In this document: positions 38,340 through 47,381 of the stretch, in pieces | Layout: each line of letters starts with the position of its first letter | How positions within the stretch are numbered: position 1 is the first letter of the stretch | Source of the DNA: a virus | IMG/VR virus record: IMGVR_UViG_3300031957_002643 | Span: 248,001 to 312,000 of that record | Reading direction: 5' to 3' (one strand) | Length of the DNA: 64,000 nt | Position numbers and translations under genes: made by a program | Notes under the pieces: model-generated | Told to the model about the DNA's origin: nothing | What the model saw: only the letters and a program-made list of their open reading frames with translations | The model's database searches: none

Positions 38340-39047
38340 CTAGTATCCGAGTTCTTCGGATTCGATTGGATCACTGTCGGGTCCACTCAGTTGGTAAGTT
38401 CTGCCCGCCTTGTTTCCGAGATACAGCGGACCTTCCCAATAAATGAAGTCTTCCCAACCAGAACCTTCAGGAATGATAAGCTTGCGCTTCTTCATCTTCC
38501 CTGCAAGATCGAAATAGCTTGGCTTGTATGGCTTCTTAAGAGGCCCCTTCTTACCAATCGGGCTGACCCAATGTTCATTGTTGCCTTTCTTGCGGTTACA
38601 AGAATCACAAGCAGAAACAATGTTATACCAGTCGGTTCCGCCGCCCTTAGAACGAGGAATAACGTGGTCAAAGGTCAGTTCAGACCCAGCGAATTCGTGT
38701 CCGCAATACTGACAGGTGTACTCATCCCGCAAGAAGATGTTGTTCTTGCTGAACGGAATCGTCTGGTCAGGGTTACGGTACTCCCTTGCAGCGACAATGG
38801 ATGGAAGAGGGATGGTCACGGAAGGTGACCGAATTGCTATGCCTTCGTATTCCTTAACAATATCGTACTTGTCAAGAATCACTCCAACGATTGCATCTCT
38901 CCAATTAATCGCAGACAGCGGGATCACAGAGAAAGGCGAGTAATCCGCGTTAAGAACAAGAGTTCTGAAGCCGTCAAGATGATTAATAGAACCAGCGCCA
39001 GATGCAAGGAAATCTTGATAAACCCGCTTGTCTAAAGTCGTGCTCAT
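38340..39047 (-). CDS. HNH endonuclease
   Basis: 235 aa. CQYCGHEFAGSELTFDHVIP and ACDSCNRKKG hold two zinc CxxC pairs around the DHVIPRSKGG active site. N-terminal RTLVLNADYSPFSVIPLSAI is typical of a broadly conserved HNH family found in bacteria and phages. GGAGA site and a good sigma70-like promoter. Confidence 0.88.
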   Translation of the reverse strand: MSTTLDKRVYQDFLASGAGSINHLDGFRTLVLNADYSPFSVIPLSAINWRDAIVGVILDKYDIVKEYEGIAIRSPSVTIPLPSIVAAREYRNPDQTIPFSKNNIFLRDEYTCQYCGHEFAGSELTFDHVIPRSKGGGTDWYNIVSACDSCNRKKGNNEHWVSPIGKKGPLKKPYKPSYFDLAGKMKKRKLIIPEGSGWEDFIYWEGPLYLGNKAGRTYQLSGPDSDPIESEELGY

Positions 39048-39072
39048 TTCAATCTCCTATAGCATACACAAG

Positions 39073-39101
39073 TATTTACCCGATTTTGGTATTGCTGTCA
39101 A
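39073..39101 (-). promoter_or_regulatory. sigma70-like promoter of the HNH gene
   Basis: Minus strand TTGACA (39096-39101), 17 nt, TAAATA (39073-39078). Confidence 0.75.
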
Positions 39102-39125
39102 TGATGTTTATAGGATTATATGATA

Positions 39126-41492
39126 CTATCCGAGATTGAGGTCTGGAAACTGGTCGTATAAATGAGTTTCAAAACTTTCCTTAGCAGAATCAATATCATA
39201 ACCAGAGAAACCATAATATGGTTCTTCCATAGATAAGAATTCTTGATCGCTATTGTAATTTGGAAGATCATCAAAATAGTAAGACGACCAATGCTCGTGA
39301 AAATATGGATCATTAAATGCTTCTAGGATTCGATCTTTTGCAACGACCACCCAAACCTTGGCGTCATACTCATACTCTTTACTTGTATTTTCGTATGTTG
39401 GCTCATATTTCACAGGATTATGATTGCCATCATACTTTGGTGACTGGTACCTAATTTCGGCATTTAGACTATCAGAAATTTTGAATACAGCTTCATTGAT
39501 TGCTGATTTGAAATATTCATATGCTTCATTTTCGGCACCGGTTCTTGCACCATCCTGATACGCATATTTTGCCGCCGTCTCAAACTCATCGATTTCGCTC
39601 ATCGCAAAGTCAACAATTTCTCCCAGATCATCTAGATCAATGTCTTCATAATCGTCATCTTCATAATTTTCGATAATGAACTTTTTCAATGCTGCATGAA
39701 TTTCATCCGTCATCAGATCAACGACATCCGAATTATCCGGCGTATCATAACTTGTGTCATAAAATTCATGGCCGTCACCAACAAGACTACCATAATAGTT
39801 TTTCATGAGATCGTTTCCGAACTCGTCAATAAAATCACCGATAGACATACCAGACGGAGATTCTAGATAGTAATGATTTTTATCGAATGTGCTTAATCCA
39901 TCATCAATGTTTTCGGAAAGCGCCATGTATCGCTGCATTGCAATTTTGGAATCGGTCCCAAACATGTCGATATACGTTTGAAGACTTAATGCGTTTGGCT
40001 TGTTCTTTATGAGAATAGACTTTGCTTCTTTTGATAGCCGATCAGCGCCTTCGAGTGTGATGCGATCTGAATCATCCTCATCCAAATCAACTTCTTCCAG
40101 TCCATTAACGTAGTCTATGAATTCTTTTGATTTCACGCCGAACAATCTATCAAGGTCATAGGCTTCCAAAAAGTCAGGACGAGCGGATTTCAATTTATCC
40201 TTTACGCTTTCCTCTTTAATTCTTTCCATAAGACGAGTGAAAGCGTAGCGACTATCGATCAATTTCACGTGTTTGATCATTTGTTCCGAGTCGGCACCAT
40301 AGACTCTCAAAATATCATTTGTTTCTGCAAATTCTGGATGTTTATCAAATATATGACGAAGATAGTTGTCAGAAAGATGTTTTTTCAAATCCATAAATTT
40401 TTGACGAGAAGAGATGTTATCAATGTATGTTTCAAGTTCTTGGGAACCTTCTGGGAAATATCGAACAACTTCTTCCGGTGATGCTAATCCCGGCTTTGCC
40501 TTGATGAGTGATCGCGCTTGTGCCTCTGGTAGATCATTAAGGACAAAATTGTTTTCAGGTTTGTATCCGCCACCATTCATATCATCGATGTAATCGCTTT
40601 TCAGAAGTGCAATCAGATATGGATGATATCTCTCATTTGGCTTTTGATTGTTGTAGCCTTTGATCTCGTAAAGCTCTCTGTCCTTGATCATGGCTGTCAC
40701 ACGAGGAATGACACCCTCTTTTCCAACATCCTGTCTCAAAGAATAAACAGTACCGCCATGTTGTGTTCTTGGATCGGTACAGCAGTGCACCATTGCTGTT
40801 GCTTCTTGCCGACTTACAGATGTATTCAAATCATACCATGCAAATCCATCATTAAAATCAATGATCTTTGTGGCATCATCGGTAACATTCTTGATTGCGC
40901 GTTTTGCTCTTGATGCGATTTCTTGGTAATCCTTCTCCAATTTTTCAAAATGTGACAAAATTTCTTTAGTTGACTGATTTCCAAAAATATAAGCTTGGAT
41001 TGGATTGTATTGAATTCCTAGAAAATGTGATAGATTTTGCAATCTCTTGAAGGTATGACCAGATGGTTGATAGTCACTTTCAAGATTGCGAATATCTTCA
41101 CCAACTTTGACTAGACCCCACATCCCTTGTAGTGATCCTTTTGGTTCTCCTGCGGCAATAGCACGAGCATAATATGTATTCAAAACTTCGGTTGTTGCCT
41201 TGCCGGGTCTGTACTTGTTAGAAACCACGAAATCTAAACAAAGGGCAGCGCGTGATCTATTGAGAAACCACGTGACCCGATCATTTCTGTTTAACAGAGC
41301 AGTTCTAATTCTCTTTACACTATTATTGATCATCTTCTGCGCCGCCAGAGATATGATAGTCGCCTCATCTTCGGATTCGCCACTTGCAACGGCATCTTGA
41401 TAGCAGGCATTGATGAAGGCTTCGAACATTGGTGCATACTGCTTGCGTTCGATTAGTAACTCACCTTCGAATAGATCAATGAGAAATGACAT
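39126..41492 (-). CDS. Large candidate internal/injected protein, PcfJ-like region
   Basis: 788 aa, acidic. N terminus MSFLIDLFEGELL has an L-F-E/G site, the best match here to a T4 prohead protease site. Residues about 215-300 (SRQEATAMVHCCTDPRTQHG, TVYSLRQD, MIKDRELYEIKGYNN) resemble the PcfJ-type domain of plasmid and phage proteins. The last third is very rich in Asp, Glu and Tyr. Candidate for a large head protein delivered with DNA. Lies 6 nt behind the stop of the gene at 41499, same transcript. Confidence 0.55.
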   Translation of the reverse strand: MSFLIDLFEGELLIERKQYAPMFEAFINACYQDAVASGESEDEATIISLAAQKMINNSVKRIRTALLNRNDRVTWFLNRSRAALCLDFVVSNKYRPGKATTEVLNTYYARAIAAGEPKGSLQGMWGLVKVGEDIRNLESDYQPSGHTFKRLQNLSHFLGIQYNPIQAYIFGNQSTKEILSHFEKLEKDYQEIASRAKRAIKNVTDDATKIIDFNDGFAWYDLNTSVSRQEATAMVHCCTDPRTQHGGTVYSLRQDVGKEGVIPRVTAMIKDRELYEIKGYNNQKPNERYHPYLIALLKSDYIDDMNGGGYKPENNFVLNDLPEAQARSLIKAKPGLASPEEVVRYFPEGSQELETYIDNISSRQKFMDLKKHLSDNYLRHIFDKHPEFAETNDILRVYGADSEQMIKHVKLIDSRYAFTRLMERIKEESVKDKLKSARPDFLEAYDLDRLFGVKSKEFIDYVNGLEEVDLDEDDSDRITLEGADRLSKEAKSILIKNKPNALSLQTYIDMFGTDSKIAMQRYMALSENIDDGLSTFDKNHYYLESPSGMSIGDFIDEFGNDLMKNYYGSLVGDGHEFYDTSYDTPDNSDVVDLMTDEIHAALKKFIIENYEDDDYEDIDLDDLGEIVDFAMSEIDEFETAAKYAYQDGARTGAENEAYEYFKSAINEAVFKISDSLNAEIRYQSPKYDGNHNPVKYEPTYENTSKEYEYDAKVWVVVAKDRILEAFNDPYFHEHWSSYYFDDLPNYNSDQEFLSMEEPYYGFSGYDIDSAKESFETHLYDQFPDLNLG

Positions 41493-41498
41493 TTGGAA

Positions 41499-41834
41499 CT
41501 ATACCGTCCAAACAACCTCAGAATCATTGGATGATCCGGCTGTTCGTTGAATGATCCAGATTGGAAGCGGCTGTTCTTCGACGATTGCGCTGGTGGTATA
41601 CGAAGCAACTTCAATCCAATCGTCTGCTGCCCTGAATTTACCAAACAGCTTCAATGTGTCGCCCGAACCAATCTTCACGTACAATTTTAATTTTGCGCCA
41701 TCGTATCTGTCTTTCCAAATACGAAATCCATCATTGAAACCATCGTCAGTTGTGGTTTCAAAATCGACCTCAGAACCATAACCACTTCCGTCTTCGTCCG
41801 CTGTGGTATAGACTACATAAGATTCAGTCGCCAT
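41499..41834 (-). CDS. Hypothetical beta-rich protein
   Basis: 111 aa, beta strands throughout (KLKLYVKIGSGDTLKLFGKF), WIIQR near the end. Could be a small virion protein. AAAGGAA site and late box GCTAAATA upstream (41867-41874). Confidence 0.55.
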   Translation of the reverse strand: MATESYVVYTTADEDGSGYGSEVDFETTTDDGFNDGFRIWKDRYDGAKLKLYVKIGSGDTLKLFGKFRAADDWIEVASYTTSAIVEEQPLPIWIIQRTAGSSNDSEVVWTV

Positions 41835-41866
41835 TAGAATATTCCTTTATGATTGCAATCATTCTA

Positions 41867-41874
41867 TATTTAGC
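41867..41874 (-). promoter_or_regulatory. Late promoter box
   Basis: GCTAAATA on the minus strand, 32 nt ahead of the gene at 41499; drives it and probably the 788-aa gene. Confidence 0.5.
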
Positions 41875-41892
41875 GAATCTTACTCATTTCAT

Positions 41893-41921
41893 TTGACCCC
41901 TCTGTAAAAATGTGTTAACTT
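41893..41921 (+). promoter_or_regulatory. sigma70-like promoter of the rII region
   Basis: TTGACC (41893-41898), 17 nt, TAACTT (41916-41921). Confidence 0.6.
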
Positions 41922-41953
41922 GTGTAATCAATTGGTAATAGAGGGTTGACACC

Positions 41954-42148
41954 ATGCAACCATTTCGTGCAAAGTCATTCATCGTTCTTGCCCCTAGTGG
42001 TAAGAGTATGGTTGATGCAATCGGACAAACGATGACATCTGCTTGGGATAATGCAGTAAGCGTTCTCGGAAACAAAATAACAGTTGACAAACTGAAAATA
42101 CTCGGTTATAAATGTATCCAAGTTGATCTTACGGAAGTAAAACCGTAA
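41954..42148 (+). CDS. Small hypothetical protein
   Basis: 64 aa, alpha/beta (FIVLAPSGKSMVDAIGQTMT, LGYKCIQVDLTEV). GAGG site. Precedes rIIA by 15 nt in the same operon. Confidence 0.65.
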   Translation: MQPFRAKSFIVLAPSGKSMVDAIGQTMTSAWDNAVSVLGNKITVDKLKILGYKCIQVDLTEVKP

Positions 42149-42163
42149 ACAAGGAGAACACTT

Positions 42164-44386
42164 ATGCGAGTCGATGGTGATAACCGGGCAGTTGCGGTCA
42201 CGGGTGCTGCTGAGCAAAACAACTTCAGCATCGCAATGGACCAAAAAATCTTCGATATGCTTTCGAAGAAGATTTACGAGAACCCGGAAGAAGCGGTTCT
42301 TCGTGAAATCTGCGCCAACGCCTATGACTCCAATCGTGAAGCCGGTAAGGGCGATACGCCCATCAAGGTTGTTCTTCCGACTCGTATTGATCCGGTCCTT
42401 CGTGTCCGTGATGATGGTCTGGGCATGTCTCATGAATTCCTCATGAAGACGTACACTACCTATGGTTCGTCCACCAAAGACGAATCCAATGAATCCATCG
42501 GTGGTTTCGGTCTGGGCAGCAAGTCTCCGTTCGCCATCACTGATACCTTCACCGTTATTTCCCGTTATAACGGGAAGAAGACTACCTATGCCGCAATCAT
42601 CGGTGAAAAGGGTATCCCCCAAATCAATTGCCTTGGTTCCGTCGATACGGATGAATGCAATGGTGTTGAAGTTATTGTTCCGTGCTCTGAAAGCATGGTC
42701 TCTGCCTTCCACCGGGTTGCACCGAAGGTGTTCGAATTTTACGATCCGCTTCCGAATTTTTCGGGTGCCGATATCCATGATATCAAGGCCAATCGGAATC
42801 GTTACTCCCGTGAAACCGAAACCTTTATGACGATTGACATTTCGGATTATAGCTATCGGCGTCAACATGATGTCCGTGTGCTCATGGGTGTAGTTGCGTA
42901 TCCGATTTCTCTCGATCAGCTCGAAATGGATCGAAATGTTCGTCATTTTGCCGAACATATCGGTTTGGTTGTCAAACTGCCGATTGGTTCTGTGCCTCTT
43001 GCCCCGTCGCGTGAACGTCTCAACTATGACGAAAATTGCATCAAGGTTCTGTCTGATGCAGTTAGTGATGCAATTGGTACGCTGATTGATGAAACGCTTG
43101 GTCGTCTGCGGACTATCAATGATGTTTTTGATGCAAACGTCGAATTTACCAAAATTCGCCAAGAATTTTCCTTCATTCCTGAAGAATACGAATTCGAAGG
43201 CCGGAAGTATGTGACTGAGAAGTATTTGAAGCTTCCGTATGGTCATCGTGGTATCTCGGTTGACAAGAAGCATCGCCATGAGTTCATGGGTGAGCGGATG
43301 CCGAAAGGTGGCGGTGATTACCTTCGTCTGCACTACAACACTAATTTTGTGTTCGTCATTGATGACGTGTTCCGTTGCTTCCGTCGCCATGAACGCATCG
43401 AAAGAGCCACTTATGGTTTCGACACGGTGGTGTATGTTTCAGATATCAATATCTCGAAGCACAATGAATCTCGTGCGCGCCGTCGCATGGAAGAAGCGGT
43501 TCTTTCGCTGTTCTCTGAATTCGGTATCCCGAATGAAAATCAAGTCATCTTCTTGTCTGAAACGGAAGAAGTGAAGCGCGAGGCGTATCACGGTTGGGCG
43601 AAAGCAAATGCTGCTGGTATTCGCAAAATTCATGATTGGTATTTCGGCAACTCGACCGATTTGATCAATAATAATGAAGTTTCTAGCGCTTCCGAAGAAA
43701 TTGATGATGTGGACGTACTGCCGGATGAAGCTCTGTATGTCATGATGTCTCGTGGCATTCCTGAAGTTACCGGTTCTCATTTGTATCACATGGCTTCGTT
43801 GCGCGGACTTCCGATCTTTCTGATTCCCAAATCTCTGGCCAAAAAGGTTCCGTCTTCTTGGACTCCGATGTTGGATGGTCTGGAAGAAGAGATCAAAAAA
43901 GTTCGCGTTGGTCGCTACATGAAAATTGCCGCCTATGCCAATACTAGCTCTTTGACCGGATATAATGATCTGTCCCGTGTGCTGTCTGATATGCATGAAC
44001 ACATCACCGGTATTGAAGCTAAGGATGTTCGTAAGCGCCGTAGCCGTGATCGCAATTCTGAAAAATATGAATCCATCTACAAGATGATTCAGGCATTGCC
44101 GGAACATCCGCTTTCCAAGCTGTACGAATTGTATTTGCTTTCGCTGAAGCACAAGCATGATCGCAAGCTGGATGCCATTATCAAGTTTGCGCATGCCGAC
44201 CGCGAACGTAAAACTGCTTATCGTGTCAAGAAGAAAGTGGATTCTCTGGTCGAGCAATTCAAAAAAGAAAATTTCGTCTTGAACGATTTTATCGAGCGCC
44301 GTTTTCACAATGCTTCTTACGGTGACGATGATGCGAAAAAAGTCCTTGACGAAATCCTTCGTCAGTACTATAATGTGAACGTCTAA
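42164..44386 (+). CDS. rIIA: rIIA-like GHKL ATPase
   Basis: 740 aa. The N-terminal GHKL fold is clear: REICANAYDS (N box), VRDDGLGMS (G1), GGFGLGSKSPFA (G2 loop), and LPIGSVPLAPSRERLNY later. In T4, rIIA with rIIB protects against RexAB and other membrane or abortive defences and affects host membrane/DNA. AAGGAG site. rIIB follows by 15 nt, the T4 order. Confidence 0.9.
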   Translation: MRVDGDNRAVAVTGAAEQNNFSIAMDQKIFDMLSKKIYENPEEAVLREICANAYDSNREAGKGDTPIKVVLPTRIDPVLRVRDDGLGMSHEFLMKTYTTYGSSTKDESNESIGGFGLGSKSPFAITDTFTVISRYNGKKTTYAAIIGEKGIPQINCLGSVDTDECNGVEVIVPCSESMVSAFHRVAPKVFEFYDPLPNFSGADIHDIKANRNRYSRETETFMTIDISDYSYRRQHDVRVLMGVVAYPISLDQLEMDRNVRHFAEHIGLVVKLPIGSVPLAPSRERLNYDENCIKVLSDAVSDAIGTLIDETLGRLRTINDVFDANVEFTKIRQEFSFIPEEYEFEGRKYVTEKYLKLPYGHRGISVDKKHRHEFMGERMPKGGGDYLRLHYNTNFVFVIDDVFRCFRRHERIERATYGFDTVVYVSDINISKHNESRARRRMEEAVLSLFSEFGIPNENQVIFLSETEEVKREAYHGWAKANAAGIRKIHDWYFGNSTDLINNNEVSSASEEIDDVDVLPDEALYVMMSRGIPEVTGSHLYHMASLRGLPIFLIPKSLAKKVPSSWTPMLDGLEEEIKKVRVGRYMKIAAYANTSSLTGYNDLSRVLSDMHEHITGIEAKDVRKRRSRDRNSEKYESIYKMIQALPEHPLSKLYELYLLSLKHKHDRKLDAIIKFAHADRERKTAYRVKKKVDSLVEQFKKENFVLNDFIERRFHNASYGDDDAKKVLDEILRQYYNVNV

Positions 44387-44401
44387 TGGGAGACTAAAAC
44401 A

Positions 44402-45718
44402 ATGTCACTGCCGCACATTATTTCTGAACAAAGCGTCACGGTCTATTTCGAGGACGGAATTCCCGAAACGATTCACCGTGACCACAAGAACTTCGACCGT
44501 GTTCTTGGCGCTATCAAGAACGGTCACTGGTCAATCGTTCGCCCCCTCATGAACATTCCGAAGGGGATTGAACAGTTCTCCCTTGGCAATGTCTACATCA
44601 TTGACAATGAATTCTACTTCAAAGGTATGCCGATCACCGGTTATATCGCTGAACGTATTGTCGAAATGTTCGAAGAAGGTTTCGACATCAAACCTATGGT
44701 TCGATACTTCGAAAACCTGATGATGAACCCGAATCCGCGTGCCCGCGCTGACCAATACAAATGGCTGGAAGCAGGCAATATGCCTATCACCGAAGATGGC
44801 TATATCATCGCCTACAAGTATGTGGACAAGAATTTCAAATCTTGCCATGCCGGTGTCTGGGAACAGGACAAGAATGGTGAATGGGTGCACAACAAAAGTG
44901 CATCTTACGATCACACGCCCGGTTCTATCGTGGAGATGCCTCGTGAGAAGTGTGATGACGATCCGAACCGCACTTGTTCATCTGGCCTACACTTCTGTGC
45001 ATATGGGTATCTCGGTCATTACAGTTCTTCTACGAAGATCGTGATGGTCAAGGTTCACCCGCGTGATGTGGTTGCAATTCCGACTGACTACAGCTTCTTC
45101 AAGGCTCGCTGCTGCCGTTATGAAGTCCTTCAGGAAATCAATACCAACGAAACTGGTGATTTCCTTGCGGGCACCAAGGTTGTTCGAGCCGGTCAGGGCG
45201 TGGGTCTGGATGACATGATATTCGATCCGACAACGGATACATCCACGATGGAAGATGGTGGTGTTGATGGTTGGGATTATTTCGATCAAGATGATCATGA
45301 TGATGCTGACGACGAGTACGACGACGATGAGTATGATGAAGATGATGAGTATGATGAAGACGAAGGCGACGAGCCTGAAGCTTTGATCTTCACCCATGAA
45401 CGCACCAACAAGACGTTCACGGAAGAAGAACTCATCGCGATCTATTCGGAAGTCGGTTCGACTTACCAGATGGAGAAGCGCATTGGCGTCCCCCGCTCCA
45501 CGTTGGATGGTTGGATCAAGCGCATCGAAGAAGCACAAGAAGCACGTGATGAAGTGTCCACTGTCGAACTGTCGTTCACCCATGAGCGCACCGGTAAGAC
45601 ATTCACCTCTTCACAACTTCTCGGTCTTCTGAAGCAATTCGGAACTCCGTATCGAATTGAAAAAGAAACTGGTGTGCCTCGTTCTACTATCTCTGGATGG
45701 CTCGACCGTATCGAGTAA
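44402..45718 (+). CDS. rIIB: rIIB-like protein with duplicated C-terminal helix-turn-helix
   Basis: 438 aa. The conserved rIIB part (about 1-280) includes MITEDGYIIAYKYVDKNF-like PITEDGYIIAYKYVDKNF, SSGLHFCAYGYL and VVAIPTDYSFFKARCCRYEV. A stretch of about 35 Asp/Glu/Tyr residues (YDDDEYDEDDEYDEDEGDE) links to two related tails, FTHERTNKTFTEEELIAIYS...GVPRSTLDGWIKRI and FTHERTGKTFTSSQLLGLLK...GVPRSTISGWLDRI, each like a small HTH. GGGAG site. Confidence 0.88.
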   Translation: MSLPHIISEQSVTVYFEDGIPETIHRDHKNFDRVLGAIKNGHWSIVRPLMNIPKGIEQFSLGNVYIIDNEFYFKGMPITGYIAERIVEMFEEGFDIKPMVRYFENLMMNPNPRARADQYKWLEAGNMPITEDGYIIAYKYVDKNFKSCHAGVWEQDKNGEWVHNKSASYDHTPGSIVEMPREKCDDDPNRTCSSGLHFCAYGYLGHYSSSTKIVMVKVHPRDVVAIPTDYSFFKARCCRYEVLQEINTNETGDFLAGTKVVRAGQGVGLDDMIFDPTTDTSTMEDGGVDGWDYFDQDDHDDADDEYDDDEYDEDDEYDEDEGDEPEALIFTHERTNKTFTEEELIAIYSEVGSTYQMEKRIGVPRSTLDGWIKRIEEAQEARDEVSTVELSFTHERTGKTFTSSQLLGLLKQFGTPYRIEKETGVPRSTISGWLDRIE

Positions 45719-45769
45719 TCCGCAACTTCCGCCTCTGCATCGTCCATGACTCGCGTGACGATGCCACCT

Positions 45770-45815
45770 TGCCGCTCTGTGTTTTCCGCGCCTTTGGACA
45801 CAGAGCGGCATTTTC
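45770..45815 (+). terminator. Rho-independent terminator of the rII operon
   Basis: TGCCGCTCTGTG (45770-45781) pairs perfectly with CACAGAGCGGCA (45799-45810), followed by TTTTCTATTT. Confidence 0.85.
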
Positions 45816-45818
45816 TAT

Positions 45819-45846
45819 TTGACAGATAGTAAATTTGTACTATAAG
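45819..45846 (+). promoter_or_regulatory. sigma70-like promoter for the two tRNAs
   Basis: TTGACA (45819-45824), 16 nt, TATAAG (45841-45846). Confidence 0.82.
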
Positions 45847-45857
45847 TAAATCTGTAT

Positions 45858-45931
45858 GCGGGTGTAGCTCAATGGTAGAGCCACTGCCTTCCAAGCAGAA
45901 GACGAGAGTTCGATTCTCTCCATCCGCTCCA
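45858..45931 (+). tRNA. tRNA-Gly(TCC)
   Basis: Acceptor GCGGGTG/CATCCGC, discriminator T, encoded CCA, anticodon loop CTTCCAA (TCC). Confidence 0.93.
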
Positions 45932-45940
45932 AACATTCAT

Positions 45941-46016
45941 GGCGCTGTAGCTCAGTTGGCAGAGCAGGAGACTCATATTCTCTGTGTCGGCGGTTCGATC
46001 CCGTCCAGCGCTACCA
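45941..46016 (+). tRNA. tRNA-Met or tRNA-Ile2 (CAT)
   Basis: Acceptor GGCGCTG/CAGCGCT, discriminator A, encoded CCA, anticodon loop CTCATAT (CAT). Third CAT tRNA here; one of them may be the lysidine-modified Ile2. Confidence 0.9.
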
Positions 46017-46022
46017 AATCTC

Positions 46023-46051
46023 TTTACAATTGAAATTTCATGTGATATGGT
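46023..46051 (+). promoter_or_regulatory. sigma70-like promoter of the paralogue cluster
   Basis: TTTACA (46023-46028), 17 nt, TATGGT (46046-46051). Confidence 0.6.
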
Positions 46052-46073
46052 TTTTGAAACATCAGGATAAGCC

Positions 46074-46442
46074 ATGCTCAAGACTTCACTCTATAAAGCG
46101 CCATCCGGTCAATTCATTGATTTGGATCGGATTCTGATTATCGATGTAGTAAAACATGATAGTGATTTTAATTATGTACATTTTGATGTAATTTTTCAAC
46201 TTATGGATAAGCCTGTTCATTATGGCTTCGAACCTACTGCGGAGATAGTCAATAGAGGTCGGGAACAAACCGAAGTGGAGGTAAAGGAGTTTGTTCGTAA
46301 CGAGCTGATTGAACTTGCTGAAAAAGAGCGAGATGATCTCATTGCTGCTTGGAAAAGCTATAAAGATGATACGTTGACTGGAAATGAAAATTTGATTATG
46401 CATGCGATTGAAGTTGTTGCTAAAGGAATGATCGATGAGTGA
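46074..46442 (+). CDS. Paralogue family member 1
   Basis: 122 aa. Beta-rich N-terminal half starting SGQFIDLDRILIIDVV, then a helix with ERDDLIAAWKSYK. This last block recurs in the next three genes. Unrecognised family; first of four in tandem. Confidence 0.62.
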   Translation: MLKTSLYKAPSGQFIDLDRILIIDVVKHDSDFNYVHFDVIFQLMDKPVHYGFEPTAEIVNRGREQTEVEVKEFVRNELIELAEKERDDLIAAWKSYKDDTLTGNENLIMHAIEVVAKGMIDE

Positions 46443-46806
46443 TAGTCAAATTTTTGAACTGGTGGGCGACGCTGATTCGACGTGGTTCATCGATGTTGCC
46501 GATTTGGTTTATGTTTCGGAACTCAGCATCAAATCAGTAGAAGTAAGATTTTATTTGAGAACTAAATCATTGCCAGAAATAAGATTTGTATCCAGTGTAA
46601 CTATTCCGTATAGAATGAGTTTGACAGATGCGAGAACTCCCGACGAGATTGAAAAAATCAAATCAAATATCGAAAATAGAGATCGTTTGATAGAACGATC
46701 AAAACAAAATCGACTTGATCTGATTAAGGCGTGGCGCGATCACAGAAGTGGTGTAATGCTGGCGAATTTTTTAGAAAAAGAAATGGATAACAATAATGTC
46801 AACTAG
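46435..46806 (+). CDS. Paralogue family member 2
   Basis: 123 aa. STWFIDVADLVYVSEL near the start and RLDLIKAWRDHRSGVMLANF at the end. Overlaps both neighbours. Confidence 0.65.
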   Translation: MSDSQIFELVGDADSTWFIDVADLVYVSELSIKSVEVRFYLRTKSLPEIRFVSSVTIPYRMSLTDARTPDEIEKIKSNIENRDRLIERSKQNRLDLIKAWRDHRSGVMLANFLEKEMDNNNVN

Positions 46807-47095
46807 CCCGATTTTTATTCTGTATGATGGTGAAGCCATCGATCTGGAAGAGATTTGTTATGTTTCCCTGCCATACATCAATGGGGATAGATTGAAATAT
46901 TATTGCCTGTCTAAAAGAACGAACAATAAAATGTTTGAAGATGTTCAACTTCCGAGTCAAAATAATGAAAAACGGTCACAACGAGTCAAGGAAGTCAAAG
47001 AGCACCGGAAAAAGTTGATCCAAGCATGGAGTGACTATAAGTCCGGTGTGATGTTGGCAAACCTCATAGAACAAGAGATTGCTAAAAATGAATAG
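46796..47095 (+). CDS. Paralogue family member 3
   Basis: 99 aa. DGEAIDLEEICYVSLPY near the start and KKLIQAWSDYKSGVMLANLI at the end, clearly a sister of members 2 and 4. Confidence 0.65.
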   Translation: MSTSPIFILYDGEAIDLEEICYVSLPYINGDRLKYYCLSKRTNNKMFEDVQLPSQNNEKRSQRVKEVKEHRKKLIQAWSDYKSGVMLANLIEQEIAKNE

Positions 47096-47381
47096 TCCAT
47101 TTTTTGAATTCTGTGATGGTTCTGTTGTTGAATTGGAACAGGTCTATCGTGTGTCACAGCCATATGAAAGTAGTAGTTATGCTACTTTTTACTACGGTTT
47201 TACCTATAGAACAAAGGTGAATGATACTGAAATAGAAGTATCTATGAGAGTATTAGACACAGAAAAAGAAAATACCATTGAGATTGTGAATAAAAACAGA
47301 GAGGACTTTATTAAAGCACTGAATGATCATCGAAGTGGCGTCTTGGTTGCCACCCTTTTGGAAAAGGCCATTTCTGAATAA
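47088..47381 (+). CDS. Paralogue family member 4
   Basis: 97 aa from ATG 47088. DGSVVELEQVYRVSQPY and EDFIKALNDHRSGVLVATLL. Overlaps member 3 by 8 nt and the ATP-grasp gene by TAATG. Confidence 0.65.
   Translation: MNSPFFEFCDGSVVELEQVYRVSQPYESSSYATFYYGFTYRTKVNDTEIEVSMRVLDTEKENTIEIVNKNREDFIKALNDHRSGVLVATLLEKAISE

Noticed and set aside
41975-43390. 471-codon open frame antisense to rIIA
   Set aside because: Shadow of rIIA produced by codon bias; no ribosome site and no recognisable domain.
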